Source: Bathymodiolus brooksi | Lineage: Eukaryota; Mollusca; Bivalvia; Mytilida; Modiolidae | Length of the DNA: 64,000 bases | Direction of reading: 5' to 3' | Assembly (NCBI GenBank): GCA_963680875.1 | Contig: OY804589.1 | Span: 4,154,001-4,218,000 of the forward strand | In this document: one piece after another, positions 28,301 through 40,772 of the stretch | Layout: each line of letters begins with the position of its first letter | Numbering within the stretch: position 1 is the first letter of the stretch | Position numbers and translations under genes: made by a program | Notes under the pieces: generated by a model | What the model saw: the letters and a program-made list of their open reading frames with translations, nothing else | Told to the model about the DNA's origin: nothing | The model's database searches: none

Positions 28301-31300
28301 TTTTAGTGTACTATTGATAACTGTCTGTGTTAACTCTTCTGGAGCACCTGATTTCATTCCTTGTTTTAGTGTACTATTGATAACTCTCTGTATTAAATCT
28401 TCTGGAGCATCTGATTTCATTCCTGGTTTTAGTGTACTATTGATAACTCTCTGTTTACTCGTCTGGAGCACCTGATTTCATTCCTAGTTTTAGTGTACTA
28501 TTGATAACTCTCTGTTTACTCTTCTAGAACACGTGATTTCATTTCTTGTTTTAGTGTACTATTGATAACTCCCTGTTTACTCTTCTGCAACACCTGATTT
28601 CATTCCTGGTTTTAGTGTACTATTGATAACTCTCTGTGTTTACTCTTCTGGAGCATCTGATTTCATTCCTTGTTTTAGTGTACTATTGATAACTCTCTGT
28701 TTACTCTTCTGGAACACGTGATTTCATTTCTTGTTTTAGTGTACTATTGATATCTCTCTGTTTACTCTTCTGGAACACCTTATTTCATTCCTTGTTTTAG
28801 TGTACTATTGATAACTCTCTGTTTACTCTTCTGGAGCATCTGATTTTATTCCTGGTTTTAGTGTACTATTGATAACTCTCTGTTTACTCTTCTGGAACAC
28901 GTGATTTCATTTCTTGTTTTAGTGTACTATTGATAACTCTCTGTTTACTCTTCTGGAACACCTGATTTCATTCCTTGTTTTAGTGTACTATTGATAACTC
29001 TCTGTTTACCCTTCTGGAGCATCTGATTTCATTCCTGGTTTTAGTGTACTATTGATAACTCTCTGTTTACTCTTCTGGAACACCTGATTTCATTTCTTGT
29101 TTTAGTGTACTATTGATAACTCTCTGTTTACTCTTCTGGAACACCTGATTTCATTCCTGGTTTTAGTGTACTATTGATAACTCTCTGTGTTAACTCTTCT
29201 GGAGCACCTGATTTCATTCCTTGTTTTAGTGTACTATTGATAACTCTCTGTTTACTCTTCTGGAACACGTGATTTCATTTCTTGTTTTAGTGTACTATTG
29301 ATAACTCTCTGTTTACTCTTCTGGAGCACCTGATTTCATTCCTGGTTTTAGTGTACTATTGATAACTCTGTTTACTCCTCTGGAACACCTGATTTCATTC
29401 CTGGTTTTAGTGTACTATTGATAACTCTCTGTTTACTCTTCTGGAGCACCTGATTGTATTCCTTGTTTTAGTGTATTATTGATAACTCTCTATTTACACT
29501 TCTGGAGCACCTGATTTCATTCCTTGTTTTAGTGTACTATTGATAACTCTCTGTTTACTCTTCTGGAGCACCTGATTGTATTCCTTGTTTTAGTGTACTA
29601 TTGATAACTCTCTATTTACTCTTCTGGAGCACCTGATTTCATTCCTGGTTTTAGTGTACTATTGATAACTCTGTTTACTCTTCTGGAACACCTGATTTCA
29701 TTCCTGGTTTTAGTGTACTATTGATAACTCTCTGTTTACTCTTCTGGAGCACCTGATTGTATTCCTTGTTTTAGTGTATTATTGATAACTCTCTATTTAC
29801 TCTTCTGGAGCACCTGATTTCATTCCTTGTTTTAGTGTACTATTGATAACTCTCTGTTTACTCTTCTGGAGCACCTGATTGTATTCCTTGTTTTAGTGTA
29901 CTATTGATAACTCTCTATTTACTCTTCTGGAGCACCTGATTTCATTTCTTGTTTTAGTGTACTATTGATAACTCTCTGTTTACTCTTCTGGAGCACCTGA
30001 TTTCATTCCTTGTTTTAGTCTACTATTGATAACTCTCTGTTTACTCCTCTGGAACACCTGATTTCATTCCTTGTTTTAGTGTACTATTGATAACTCTCTA
30101 TTTACTCTTCAGGAACACCTAATTTCATTCCTTGTTTTAGTGTCCTATTGATAACTCTCTGTTTACTCTTCGGCAGCCCCTGATTTCATTTCTGGTGATA
30201 GTCTACTATTGATAACTCTCTGTTTACTCTTCTGGAGCACCTGATTTCATTCCTTGTTTTAGTGTACTATTGATAACTCTCTGTTTACTCTTCTGGAACA
30301 CTTGATTTCATTCCTTGTTTTAGTGTACTATTGATAACTCTCTGTTTACTCCTCTGGAACACTTGATTTTATTCCTTGTTTTAGTGTACTATTGATAACT
30401 CTCTGTTTACTCCTCTGGAGCACCTGATTTCATTCCTTGTTTTAGTGTACTATTGATAACTCTCTGTTTACTCCTCTGGAACACTTGATTTTATTCCTTG
30501 TTTTAGTGTACTATTGATAACTCTCTGTTTACTCCTCTGGAGCACCTGATTTTATTCCTTGTTTTAGTGTACTATTGATAACTCTCTGTTTACTCCTCTG
30601 GAGCACCTGATTTCATTCCTTGTTTTAGTGTATTATTGATAACTCTCTGTTTACTCCTCTGGAACACTTGATTTTATTCCTTGTTTTAGTGTACTATTGA
30701 TAACTCTCTGTTTACTCCTCTGGAGCACCTGATTTTATTCCTTGTTTTAGTGTACTATTGATAACTCTCTGTTTACTCCTCTGGAACACTTGATTTTATT
30801 CCTTGTTTTAGTGTACTATTGATAACTCTCTGTTTACTCTTCTGGAGCACCTGATTTCATTCCTTGTTTTAGTGTATTATTGATAACTCTCTGTTTACTC
30901 TCTGGAGCATCTGATTTCATTCCTTGTTTTTGTGTACTATTGATAACTCTCTGTTTACTCTCTGGAGCATCTGATTTCATTCCTTGTTTTAGTGTACTAT
31001 TGATAACTCTCTGTTTACTCTTCTGGAACACTTGATTTCATTCCTTGTTTTAGTGTACTATTGATAACTCTCTGTTTACTCTCTGGAGCATCTGATTTCA
31101 TTCCTTGTTTTAGTGTATTATTGATAACTCTCTGTTTACTCCTCTGGAGCACCTGATTTTATTCCTTGTTTTAGTGTACTATCGATAACTCTGTTTACTC
31201 TTCTGGAACACTTGATTTCATTCCTGGTTTTAGTGTACTATTGATAACTCTCTGTTTACTCTTCTGGAGCACCTGATTTCATTCCTGGTTTTAGTGTATT

Positions 31301-34300
31301 ATTGATAACTCTCTGTTTACTCTCTGGAGCATCTGATTTCATTCCTTGTTTTAGTGTACTATTGATAACTCTGTGTTAACTCTTCTGAAGCACCTGATTT
31401 CATTCCTTGTTTTAGTGTACTATTGGTAACTCTCTGTTTACTCTTCTGGAGCACCTGATTGTATTCCTTGTTTTAGTGTACTATTGGTAACTCTCTGTTT
31501 ACTCTTCTGGAGCACCTGATTTTATTCCTTGTTTTAGTGTACTATTGGTAACTCTCTGTTTACTCTCTGGAGCATCTGATTTCATTCCTTGTTTTAGTCT
31601 ACTATTGATAACTCTCTGTTTAAACTTCTGGAGCACCTGATTTCATTCCTTGTTTTAGTGTACTATTGATAACTCTCTGTTTACTCTTCTGGAACACTTG
31701 ATTTCATTCCTGGTTTTAGTGTACTATTGATAACTCTCTGTTTACTCTTCTGGAGCACCTGATTTCATTCCTGGTTTTAGTGTATTATTGATAACTCTCT
31801 GTTTACTCTCTGGAGCATCTGATTTCATTCCTTGTTTTAGTGTACTATTGATAACTCTGTGTTAACTCTTCTGAAGCACCTGATTTCATTCCTTGTTTTA
31901 GTGTACTATTGGTAACTCTCTGTTTACTATTCTGGAGCACCTGATTGTATTCCTTGTTTTAGTGTACTATTGGTAACTCTCTGTTTACTCTTCTGGAGCA
32001 CCTGATTTTATTCCTTGTTTTAGTGTACTATTGGTAACTCTCTGTTTACTCTTCTGGAGCACCTGATTTTATTCCTTGTTTTAGTGTACTATTGGTAACT
32101 CTCTGTTTACTCCTCTGGAGCACCTGATTTTATTCCTTGTTTTAGTGTACTATTGATAGCTCTCTGTTTACTCCTCTGGAGCACCTGATTTCATTCCTTG
32201 TTTTAGTGTATTATTGATAACTCTCTGTTTACTCCTCTGGAACACTTGATTTTATTCCTTGTTTTAGTGTACTATTGATAACTCTCTGTTTACTCCTCTG
32301 GAGCACCTGATTTTATTCCTTGTTTTAGTGTACTATTGATAACTCTCTGTTTACTCTTCTGGAGCACCTGATTTCATTCCTTGTTTTAGTGTATTATTGA
32401 TAACTCTCTGTTTACTCTCTGGAGCATCTGATTTCATTCCTTGTTTTTGTGTACTATTGATAACTCTCTGTTTACTCTCTGGAGCATCTGATTTCATTCC
32501 TTGTTTTAGTGTACTATTGATAACTCTCTGTTTACTCTTCTGGAACACTTGATTTCATTCCTTGTTTTAGTGTACTATTGATAACTCTCTGTTTACTCTC
32601 TGGAGCATCTGATTTCATTCCTTGTTTTAGTGTATTATTGATAACTCTCTGTTTACTCCTCTGGAGCACCTGATTTCATTCCTTGTTTTAGTGTACTATC
32701 GATAACTCTGTTTACTCTTCTGGAACACTTGATTTCATTCCTGGTTTTAGTGTACTATTGATAACTCTCTGTTTACTCTTCTGGAGCACCTGATTTCATT
32801 CCTGGTTTTAGTGTATTATTGATAACTCTCTGTTTACTCTCTGGAGCATCTGATTTCATTCCTTGTTTTAGTGTACTATTGATAACTCTGTGTTAACTCT
32901 TCTGGAGCACCTGATTCCATTCCTTGTTTTAGTGTACTATTGGTAACTCTCTGTTTACTCTTCTGGAGCACCTGATTTTATTCCTTGTTTTAGTGTACTA
33001 TTGGTAACTCTCTGTTTACTCTTCTGGAGCACCTGATTTTATTCCTTGTTTTAGTGTACTATTGGTAACTCTCTGTTTACTCTTCTGGAGCACCTGATTT
33101 TATTCCTTGTTTTAGTGTACTATTGGTAACTCTCTGTTTACTCTTCTGGAACACTTGATTTCATTCCTTGTTTTAGTGTACTATTGATAACTCTCTGTTT
33201 ACTCCTCTGGAGCACCTGATTTTATTCCTTGTTTTAGTGTACTATTGATAACTCTCTGTTTACTCTTCTGGAGCACCTGATTTCATTCCTTGTTTTAGTG
33301 TATTATTGATAATTCTCTGTTTACTCTCTGGAGCATCTGATTTCATTCCTTGTTTTTGTGTACTATTGATAACTCTCTGTTTACTCTCTGGAGCATCTGA
33401 TTTCATTCCTTGTTTTAGTCTACTATTGATAACTCTCTGTTTAAACTTCTGGAGCACCTGATTTCATTCCTTGTTTTAGTGTACTATTGATAACTCTCTG
33501 TTTACTCTTCTGGAACACTTGATTTCATTCCTTGTTTTAGTGTACTATTGATAACTCTCTGTTTACTCTCTGGAGCATCTGATTTCATTCCTTGTTTTAG
33601 TGTATTATTGATAACTCTCTGTTTACTCCTCTGGAGCACCTGATTTTATTCCTTGTTTTAGTGTACTATCGATAACTCTGTTTACTCTTCTGGAACACTT
33701 GATTTCATTCCTGGTTTTAGTGTACTATTGATAACTCTCTGTTTACTCTTCTGGAGCACCTGATTTCATTCCTGGTTTTAGTGTATTATTGATAACTCTC
33801 TGTTTACTCTCTGGAGCATCTGATTTCATTCCTTGTTTTAGTGTACTATTGATAACTCTGTGTTAACTCTTCTGGAGCACCTGATTTCATTCCTTGTTTT
33901 AGTGTACTATTGGTAACTCTCTGTTTACTCTTCTGGAGCACCTGATTTTATTCCTTGTTTTAGTGTACTATTGGTAACTCTCTGTTTACTCTTCTGGAGC
34001 ACCTGATTTTATTCCTTGTTTTAGTGTACTATTGGTAACTCTCTGTTTACTCTTCTGGAGCACCTGATTGTATTCCTTGTTTTAGTGTACTATTGGTAAC
34101 TCTCTGTTTACTCTTCTGGAACACTTGATTTCATTCCTTGTTTTAGTGTACTATTGATAACTCTCTGTTTACTCCTCTGGAGCACCTGATTTCATTCCTT
34201 GTTTTAGTGTACTATTGATAACTCTCTGTTTACTCCTCTGGAGCATCTCATTTCATTCCTTGTTTTAGTCTACTATTGATAACTCTGTGTTTACTCTTCT

Positions 34301-36715
34301 GGAGCATCTGATTTCATTCCTTGTTTTAGTGTATTATTGATAACTCTGTTTACTCTTCTGTAACACTTGATTTCATTCCTTGTTTTAGTGTACTATTGAT
34401 AACTCTCTGTTTACCCTTCTGGAGCACCTGATTTCATTCCTTGTTTTAGTGTACTATTGATAACTCTCTGTTTACTCTTCTGGAGCACCTGATTTCATTC
34501 CTTGTTTTAGTGTACTATTGATAACTCTCTGTTTACTCCTCTGGAGCACCTGATTTCATTCCTTGTTTTAGTGTACTATTGATAACTCTCTGTTTACTCC
34601 TCTGGAGCATCTGATTTTATTCCTTGTTTTAGTGTACTATTGATAACTCTCTGTTTACTCTTCTGGAACACTTGATTTCATTCCTTGTTTTAGTGTACTA
34701 TTGATAACTCTCTGTTTACCCTTCTGGAGCACCTGATTTCATTCCTTGTTTTAGTGTACTATTGATAACTCTCTGTTTACTCTTCTGGAACACTTGATTT
34801 TATTCCTTGTTTTAGTGTACTATTGATAACTCTCTGTGTTAACTCTTCTGGAGCACCTGATTTCATTCCTTGTTTTAGTGTACTATTGATAACTCTCTGT
34901 TTACTCTTCTGGAGCATCTGATTTCATTCCTTGTTTTAGTGTATTATTGATAACTCTGTTTACTCTTCTGGAACACTTGATTTCATTCCTTGTTTTAGTG
35001 TACTATTGATAACTCTCTGTTTACCCTTCTGGAGCACCTGATTTCATTCCTTGTTTTAGTGTACTATTGATAACTCTCTGTTTACTCTTCTGGAGCACCT
35101 GATTTCATTCCTTGTTTTAGTGTACTATTGATAACTCTCTGTTTACTCTTCTGGAGCATCTGATTTCATTCCTTGTTTTAGTGTATTATTGATAACTCTG
35201 TTTACTCTTCTGGAACACTTGATTTCATTCCTTGTTTTAGTGTACTATTGGTAACTCTCTGTTTACTCTTCTGGAACACTTGATTTTATTCCTTGTTTTA
35301 GTGTACTATTGATAACTCTCTGTGTTAACTCTTCTGGAGCACCTGATTTCATTCCTTGTTTTAGTGTACTATTGGTAACTCTCTGTTTACTCCTCTGGAG
35401 CACCTGATTTTATTCCTTGTTTTAGTGTACTATCGATAACTCTGTTTACTCTTCTGGAACACTTGATTTTATTCCTTGTTTTAGTGTACTATTGATAACT
35501 CTCTGTTTACTCTTCTGGAGCACCTGATTTCATTCCTGGTTTTAGTGTACTATTGATAACTCTCTGTGTTAACTCTTCTGGAGCACCTGATTTTATTCCT
35601 TGTTTTAGTGTACTATCAATAACTCTCTGTGTTAACTCTTCTGGAGCACTTGATTTTATTCCTTGTTTTAGTGTACTATTGATAACTCTCTGTTTACTCT
35701 TCTGGAGCACCTGATTTCATTCCTGGTTTTAGTGTACTATTGATAACTCTCTGTGTTTACTCCTCTGGAGCACCTGATTTTATTCCTTGTTTTAGTGTAC
35801 TATCAATAACTCTCTGTGTTATCTCTTCTGGAGCACCTGATTTCATTCCTGGTTTTAGTGTATTATTGATAACTCTCTGTTTACTCCTCTGGAGCACCTG
35901 ATTTTATTCCTTGTTTTAGTGTACTATTGATAACTCTCTGTTTACTCTTCTGGAGCACCTGATTTCATTCCTGGTTTTAGTGTATTATTGATAACTCTCT
36001 GTTTACTCCTCTGGAGCACCTGATTTCATTCCTGGTTTTAGTGTATTATTGATAACTCTCTGTTTACTCCTCTGGAGCACCTGATTTTATTCCTTGTTTT
36101 AGTGTACTATTGATAACTCTCTGTTTACTCTTCTGGAGCACCTGATTTTATTCCTTGTTTTAGTGTACTATTGATAACTCTCTGTGTTAACTCTTCTGGA
36201 GCACCTGATTTCATTCCTTGTTTTAGTGTACTATCAATAACTCTCTGTTTACTCTTCTGGAGCACCTGATTTCATTCCTGGTTTTAGTGTATTATTGATA
36301 ACTCTCTGTTTACTCTCTGGAGCATCTGATTTCATTCCTTGTTTTAGTGTACTATTGATAACTCTCTGTTTACTCTTCTGGAGCACCTGATTTCATTCCT
36401 GGTTTTAGTGTACTATTGATAACTCTCTATTTACTGTTCTGGAGCATCTGATTTCATTCCTTGTTTTAGTGTACTATTGATAACTCTCTGTTTACTCTTC
36501 TGGAGCACCTGATTTCATTCCTGGTTTTAGTGTACTATTGATAACTCTCTATTTACTGTTCTGGAACACCTGATTTCATTCCTTGTTTTAGTGTACTATT
36601 GATAACTCAGTTTACTCTTCTGGAACACCTGATTTTATTCCTTGTTTTAGTGTATTATTGATAACTCTCTATTTACTCTTCTGGAGCACCTGATTTTATT
36701 CCTTGTTTTAGTAGG
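25320..36715. repeat. Intronic 61-bp satellite, about 187 copies
   Basis: The monomer (about 61 bp) contains TTTACTCTTCTGGAGCACCT, GATTTCATTCCTTGTTTTAG and TGTACTATTGATAACTCTC. Variants include GGAACACTTGATT, CTCTCTGGAGCATC (shortened), and TGTGTTAACTC. Blocks recur in order, for example a multi-monomer block near 30834-31031 repeated at 32351-32548 (1517 bp apart) and a related one at 33260, so longer-range segmental amplification has occurred here as well. The array ends at AGTAGGGTTCG near 36715. Minus-strand open frames across it are repeat translations. Confidence 0.95.
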
Positions 36716-37000
36716 GTTCGTGTTGCTCAATCTTTAGTTTTCTCTTTTCTCTCTCTGTAGTGTTTTGTACATCATCTTTTGTTACAGCTTCTGGCTACCC
36801 CCTTTCGTATCTACCTATATTTCTGACAGAGAACCAGCTATCTATGACTTGAATTAACTGAAAGCAAGTCATCTATGACATATGACCTTCCTTAAAAAAC
36901 CCACTCACCCATGACGAGAGTTATTGGTTACCTAACAGAAAACCAGTCATCTATAACTATGACATGATATATTGTCTACATTATGGAACCATTCACCTAT
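36716..37000. other. Spacer between 61-bp and 42-bp arrays
   Basis: Pyrimidine-rich sequence followed by degenerate relatives of the 42-bp unit (CTATGACTTG, AACCAGTCATC). No gene recognised. Confidence 0.5.
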
Positions 37001-38236
37001 GGCATTACTTATTACCTACCTGACAAAGAACCAGTCAGATATGACATTAGTTAATACCTAACTGAGAAAGAACCAGTCAGATATGACATTAGTTATTACC
37101 TACCTAACATATAACCAGTCAGATATGGCTTTAGTTAATACCTACCTGACAAAGAACCAGTCAGATATGGCTTTAGTTATTACCTACCTGACATATAACC
37201 AGTTAGAAGTGACATTAGTTAATACCTACCTGACAAAGAACCAGTCAGATATGACATTAGTTAATACCTACCTGACAAAGAACCAGTCAGATATGACATT
37301 AGTTGGTACCTGCCTAACATAGAACCAGTCAGATGTGACATTAGTTATTACCTACCTGACAAAGAACCAGTCATGTATGACATTAGTTATTACCTACCTG
37401 ACAAAGAATCATTCAGATGTGACATTAGTTAATACCTACCTGCCACAGAACCAGTCAGAAGTGACATTAGTTAATACCTACCTGACAAAGAACCATTCAG
37501 ATATGATATTAGTTAATACCTACCTCACAAAGAACAAGTCACATATGACATTAGTTAACACCTAACTGACAAAGAACCAGTCAGCTATGACATTACTTAT
37601 TACATACCTAACATAGAACCAGTCAGATATTTCATTAGTTATTACCTACTTGACACAGAACCAGTCAGATGTGACATTAGTTATTACCTACCTGAGAAAG
37701 AACCAATCAGATATGTCATTAGTTATTACCTACCTGACATAGAACCAGTCAAATATCATATTAGTTATTACCTACTTGACATAGAACCAGTCAAATATGA
37801 CAATATGTATTACCTAATTGACATAGAACCAGTCAGATATGACATTAGTTATTACCTACCTGAGAAAGAAGCAGTCAGATATGACATTACCTACCTGACA
37901 TATAACCAGTCAGATGTGACATTAGTTAATACCTACCTGACAAAGAACCAGTCAGATATGACATCAGTTATTACATACCTGACAAAGAACCAGTCAAAAT
38001 TTAATATGACATTAGTTATTACCTACCTGACAAAGAACCAGTCAAATATGACATTATGTATTACCTATTTGACATTGAACCAGACAAATATGACATTATG
38101 TGTTACCTACCTGACATAGAACCAGTCAGATATGACATTAGTTATTACCTATCTGATATAGAACCAGTCAGATATGGCATTAGTTGTTACCTACCTGACC
38201 TATTACCAGTCAGATATGATCTTAGCTATTACCTAC
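36985..38236 (-). repeat. 42-bp minisatellite carrying copies of a splice donor, about 29 units
   Basis: Plus-strand units contain TATTACCTACCTGACAAAGA and ACCAGTCAGATATGACATTAG and are 42 bp long. On the minus strand each reads TCTATGTCAG|GTAGGTAATA or a close variant, the same sequence as the donor of the first death-domain exon at 38236/38237. The last unit merges into that exon: the exon's final 12 nt and first intronic bases are the repeat itself. Because 42 is a multiple of three, long spurious open frames cross it on both strands. Confidence 0.9.
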
Positions 38237-38532
38237 CTGACATAGAACATGCTGGTTATATTCAACATTAGTTAAAGCAGCAGATAAATCCTTAAATGAT
38301 GTTTTCTTCAACTTTCTTTTCTTTTGCTGTCTCCATTCACAAAGGGCAACAAAGTTCACGATTTTTAGGTCATATTCTTTATCTTTATACCGATCTATAA
38401 CATTCTTCCATGAAGGGTTGGGCAATCCCAAATGGGTGACAAGCTCATAAAATTTATCATACGGTACAATACCAGCTAGTCTAACAAGGTGTTGGTCAGT
38501 TGGACACAATTCCAAAGCCTTGGTGTCAAGAC
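38237..38532 (-). CDS. ROCO exon: first death-fold domain
   Basis: This 296-nt exon follows a TTTTATCTACAG acceptor and ends at a consensus donor, TGTCAG|GTAGGT. It enters in phase 1 and exits in phase 0, and encodes 98 full codons. The pattern is that of a six-helix death-fold domain: DQHLVRLAG, FYELVTHLGLP, a WKNVIDRY helix, a long helix containing LKIVNFVALCEWRQQ, then SFKDLSAALTNV and a short tail. Spacing of the hydrophobic residues and the Leu-Gly-Leu turn before helix 3 fit Death domains, although the sequence is divergent. On the minus strand the adjacent 42-bp array begins at this exon's donor. A partial copy of its 5' boundary is found at 42084-42118. Confidence 0.85.
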
Positions 38533-38539
38533 CTGTAGA

Positions 38540-38635
38540 TAAAAGACATATCAAATATAAAAGGGGAGATAATATATATATCAAATATAAAAGGGGAGAT
38601 TATATAAATATCAAATTTAAAGGGGGGATAATATA
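38540..38635. repeat. ~35-bp short tandem repeat with AAAGGGGAGATAAT
   Basis: Three copies of ATATCAAATATAAAAGGGGA plus GATAATATAT. The same motif recurs at 40082-40112, 40692-40765, 42024-42042 and 44552-44592, always beside mobile elements in this intron. Confidence 0.8.
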
Positions 38636-38814
38636 CAGTCAAACCTGTATTAAGAGGTCACCTTTGGGGCAAAGAAATAGTGACCATATAAGACAGGTGA
38701 CCTCTTAAAACAGGTTCAATTCATATGAAATTTTCTATTAGTGGTCAAGAAAAAAGTGACCTTTTAATAAAGGTAACTGCTTAATCGAGGTGACCACATG
38801 GACAGGTTTGACTG
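38636..38814. mobile_element. Tc1/mariner-type MITE with TA target duplication
   Basis: A 179-bp element with terminal inverted repeats CAGTCAAACCTGT and ACAGGTTTGACTG, flanked by TA on both sides (38634-38635 and 38815-38816). It has internal complementary blocks (AGAGGTCACCT and AGGTGACCTCTT) and no coding capacity. TA duplication and this terminus are typical of mariner-like MITEs widespread in invertebrates. Confidence 0.85.
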
Positions 38815-38816
38815 TA

Positions 38817-39505
38817 TATATATTACGAATTTAGTTTGTGACACAAATTTGCATTAGTTCTTCAAACATGGTTGTCAGTATATATTCGGAAAACAGACGA
38901 GGTATATATTTCTCAAAAACGATAAGAACATGGACGAAAAAAAAAGCTTCACTGAATCAATAGCATAATACGGAATAATAAATGTACTTTTAGCATATTA
39001 AGTGCTGTTTTTATACTCAAAACGTAAGTATGAACAAAAAAAATATTACAACAGATAATTCCTCACAAATACCAGATTGATTCAGCAAACTCCCATGTTC
39101 CACGGCTTTACCATAACAAATGCAAACATCACAATAAACAAAACATTGAGCCTTGAAAACTTTCGACGTCATGGGGTCACACCACGGTTTTGTTTACATG
39201 TTGTTAACAGTTAAATTATTGAAATATTTTCAAAAGCCCGTTAATTTGTTATGTGATATATTAATGCTATATTTATAAAGTTTATATAATTTACCACATA
39301 TGAAATTGTGTTGATTTAGAAATTTAGTACAGGATTTTCTCATACAGTAAATATGACGTGTCACATATTTTGACATCATTATAGAAAGAATGTCAGAGGT
39401 ACAGAAGGGGACATCTAGAAATACGAAAAATGAAAATAAAGGACACAAATATATTTAATATGGTTGGATTCTGTATTTTTTTTCTTTAAATCCACATTAT
39501 ATCTG
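38817..39505. other. AT-rich intron DNA, nothing recognised
   Basis: No splice-bounded frame, tandem repeat or terminal inverted repeat was found. Short open frames here lack family features. Confidence 0.5.
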
Positions 39506-39508
39506 TTA

Positions 39509-40071
39509 TTCAGCTATCAGAAAGGGTATACAATGTGACATTCCCGGCTTAGGATATATAAAACAGACCCTAATCCGGGAATGTCACATTTTGTCATACT
39601 GCAATAGAAAATCTAAGTGATCCGATTGGTTATTTACTCGATTTTACTAATCCATATTATACGGCTCTAGCCGGTAATATGAAAGCACGTGCCAAGAAAG
39701 ATAACTCATTTTGAAATCATACGTAATCAAGATGGCGACCCCCAGGTTCGCCTGTCACGCTGACGCCGATATTGAGGCAATTTTAAATCATTTGTTATTT
39801 TTCTGTTAAAATTGTTAAGTTGTTATTAAATATGTTGAAGAATTAATTTCTTCTTTAAAGCAAAGTCATATCTGGGGTTAAATGTTCATGAGACAATACA
39901 GGTAATGATGTATAGTAGTCATGTTCTTTATTTAGGCTTTACACAGGTAATATGAACCCATGGTATTGCAGTATGACAAATTCGCTATATAGGCTTTAGA
40001 CAGGCAATACGGGCTCATATAACCTGTCTAAAGCCTATATAACTAATAATATACCCTGTCTGATAGCTGAA
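39509..40071. mobile_element. PIF/Harbinger-like MITE with internal hairpins at both ends
   Basis: A 563-bp element with termini TTCAGCTATCAG and CTGATAGCTGAA, flanked by TTA on both sides (39506-39508, 40072-40074). Just inside each terminus is a perfect hairpin: arms 39533-39547/39575-39589 (ATGTGACATTCCCGG) and 39986-40004/40023-40041 (TATATAGGCTTTAGACAGG). Inside those lies another inverted pair, TTTGTCATACTGCAATA at 39590-39606 with its complement at 39963-39979. A TTA duplication suits PIF/Harbinger elements. No transposase is encoded. Confidence 0.82.
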
Positions 40072-40081
40072 TTACATATAA

Positions 40082-40112
40082 TATATATCAAATATAAAAG
40101 AGGAGATAATAC
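40082..40112. repeat. Dispersed AAAGGGGAGATAAT motif
   Basis: A single copy (ATATATCAAATATAAAAGAG and GAGATAAT) between the MITE and the SINE tail, related to the short tandem repeat near 38540. Confidence 0.7.
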
Positions 40113-40485
40113 ATTGATTGATTGATTGATTGTTGTTTAACGCCAACTCGCCAATATTTCAGCTATATCATGGCGAGAATAAGTTAATTTTCAGTGATAT
40201 AATAATGAGGTCTGCTTTGTTCTAGATCAACACGCTAAGTTTGATTTGTATAGTGCTAGCTCACTGAAACAACAGTCCGCAGATAAACATGTCGCTCCAC
40301 TCGGACACATTATTCTGATTCCGAGCCAACCAGTCTTTGTTCTTACTCCTTAATGATGCGTGCTTAGCAAAGAAGCAGAACATACTAATTCCATAGTCTT
40401 TGGTTTGACCCGACCGGGGCTCGAACACTCGATCTGCCGCACTCAAGGAGAGCATGCTAACCATTACACCACCGATGCGGTTGAG
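40112..40485 (-). mobile_element. tRNA-derived SINE, minus strand, full length
   Basis: The right end is a tRNA-like head read on the minus strand, with an A-box-like TGGTGTAATGGTTAGCATG and a B-box GTGTTCGAGCCCC. A body of about 230 bp follows and the element ends in (CAAT)n at 40112-40131, preceded by a conserved tail (GCTGAAATATTGGCGAGTTG). The same body recurs at 45730-46096 and 55961-56224. The head is a retroposon promoter region and not a tRNA gene. Confidence 0.85.
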
Positions 40486-40691
40486 AGTTAATATATATAT
40501 AAAGTCTAAGGGAATCTACCAACCAGAGAACTTAATGAGTAACGGATCGTCGAGACATCTATACCATCTAATCTTTACAAACTCAGTCTAATTTTGAAAG
40601 ACATTGAAGAAGGTCATTTGTTGATAGAAAATTTTGTCAATATATTTTTTGTAACATCTTTATCGGTATCGTTGCACAATCTTCTAGACTT

Positions 40692-40765
40692 ATATATATA
40701 TATATCAAATATAAAAGGGGAGATAATATATATATTAAATATAAAAGGGGAGATAATGTATATAA
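40692..40765. repeat. Two copies of the AAAGGGGAGATAAT short repeat
   Basis: Tandem pair of ATATCAAATATAAAAGGGGA units directly upstream of a repeat-cored element. Confidence 0.75.
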
Positions 40766-40772
40766 ATCATAT

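Noticed and set aside
28268..35710. Minus-strand frames of 65-67 codons with a repeated KQRVINST-like motif
   Set aside because: The 61-bp period is not a multiple of three and frames only stay open where shortened monomers occur. They are by-products of the satellite.
25320..36715. CRISPR-like array
   Set aside because: Units are contiguous 61-bp tandem copies with no unique spacers, and the genome is eukaryotic.
37083..38271. Plus-strand frames of 71-104 codons with a repeating NQSDMTLV-type unit
   Set aside because: The 42-bp repeat equals 14 codons, so several frames stay open by chance. No signal peptide, splice context or family similarity supports a protein.
40405..40482. tRNA gene on the minus strand
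   Set aside because: A- and B-box-like sequences are present, but the segment continues into a SINE body shared with two other copies and the cloverleaf is imperfect.
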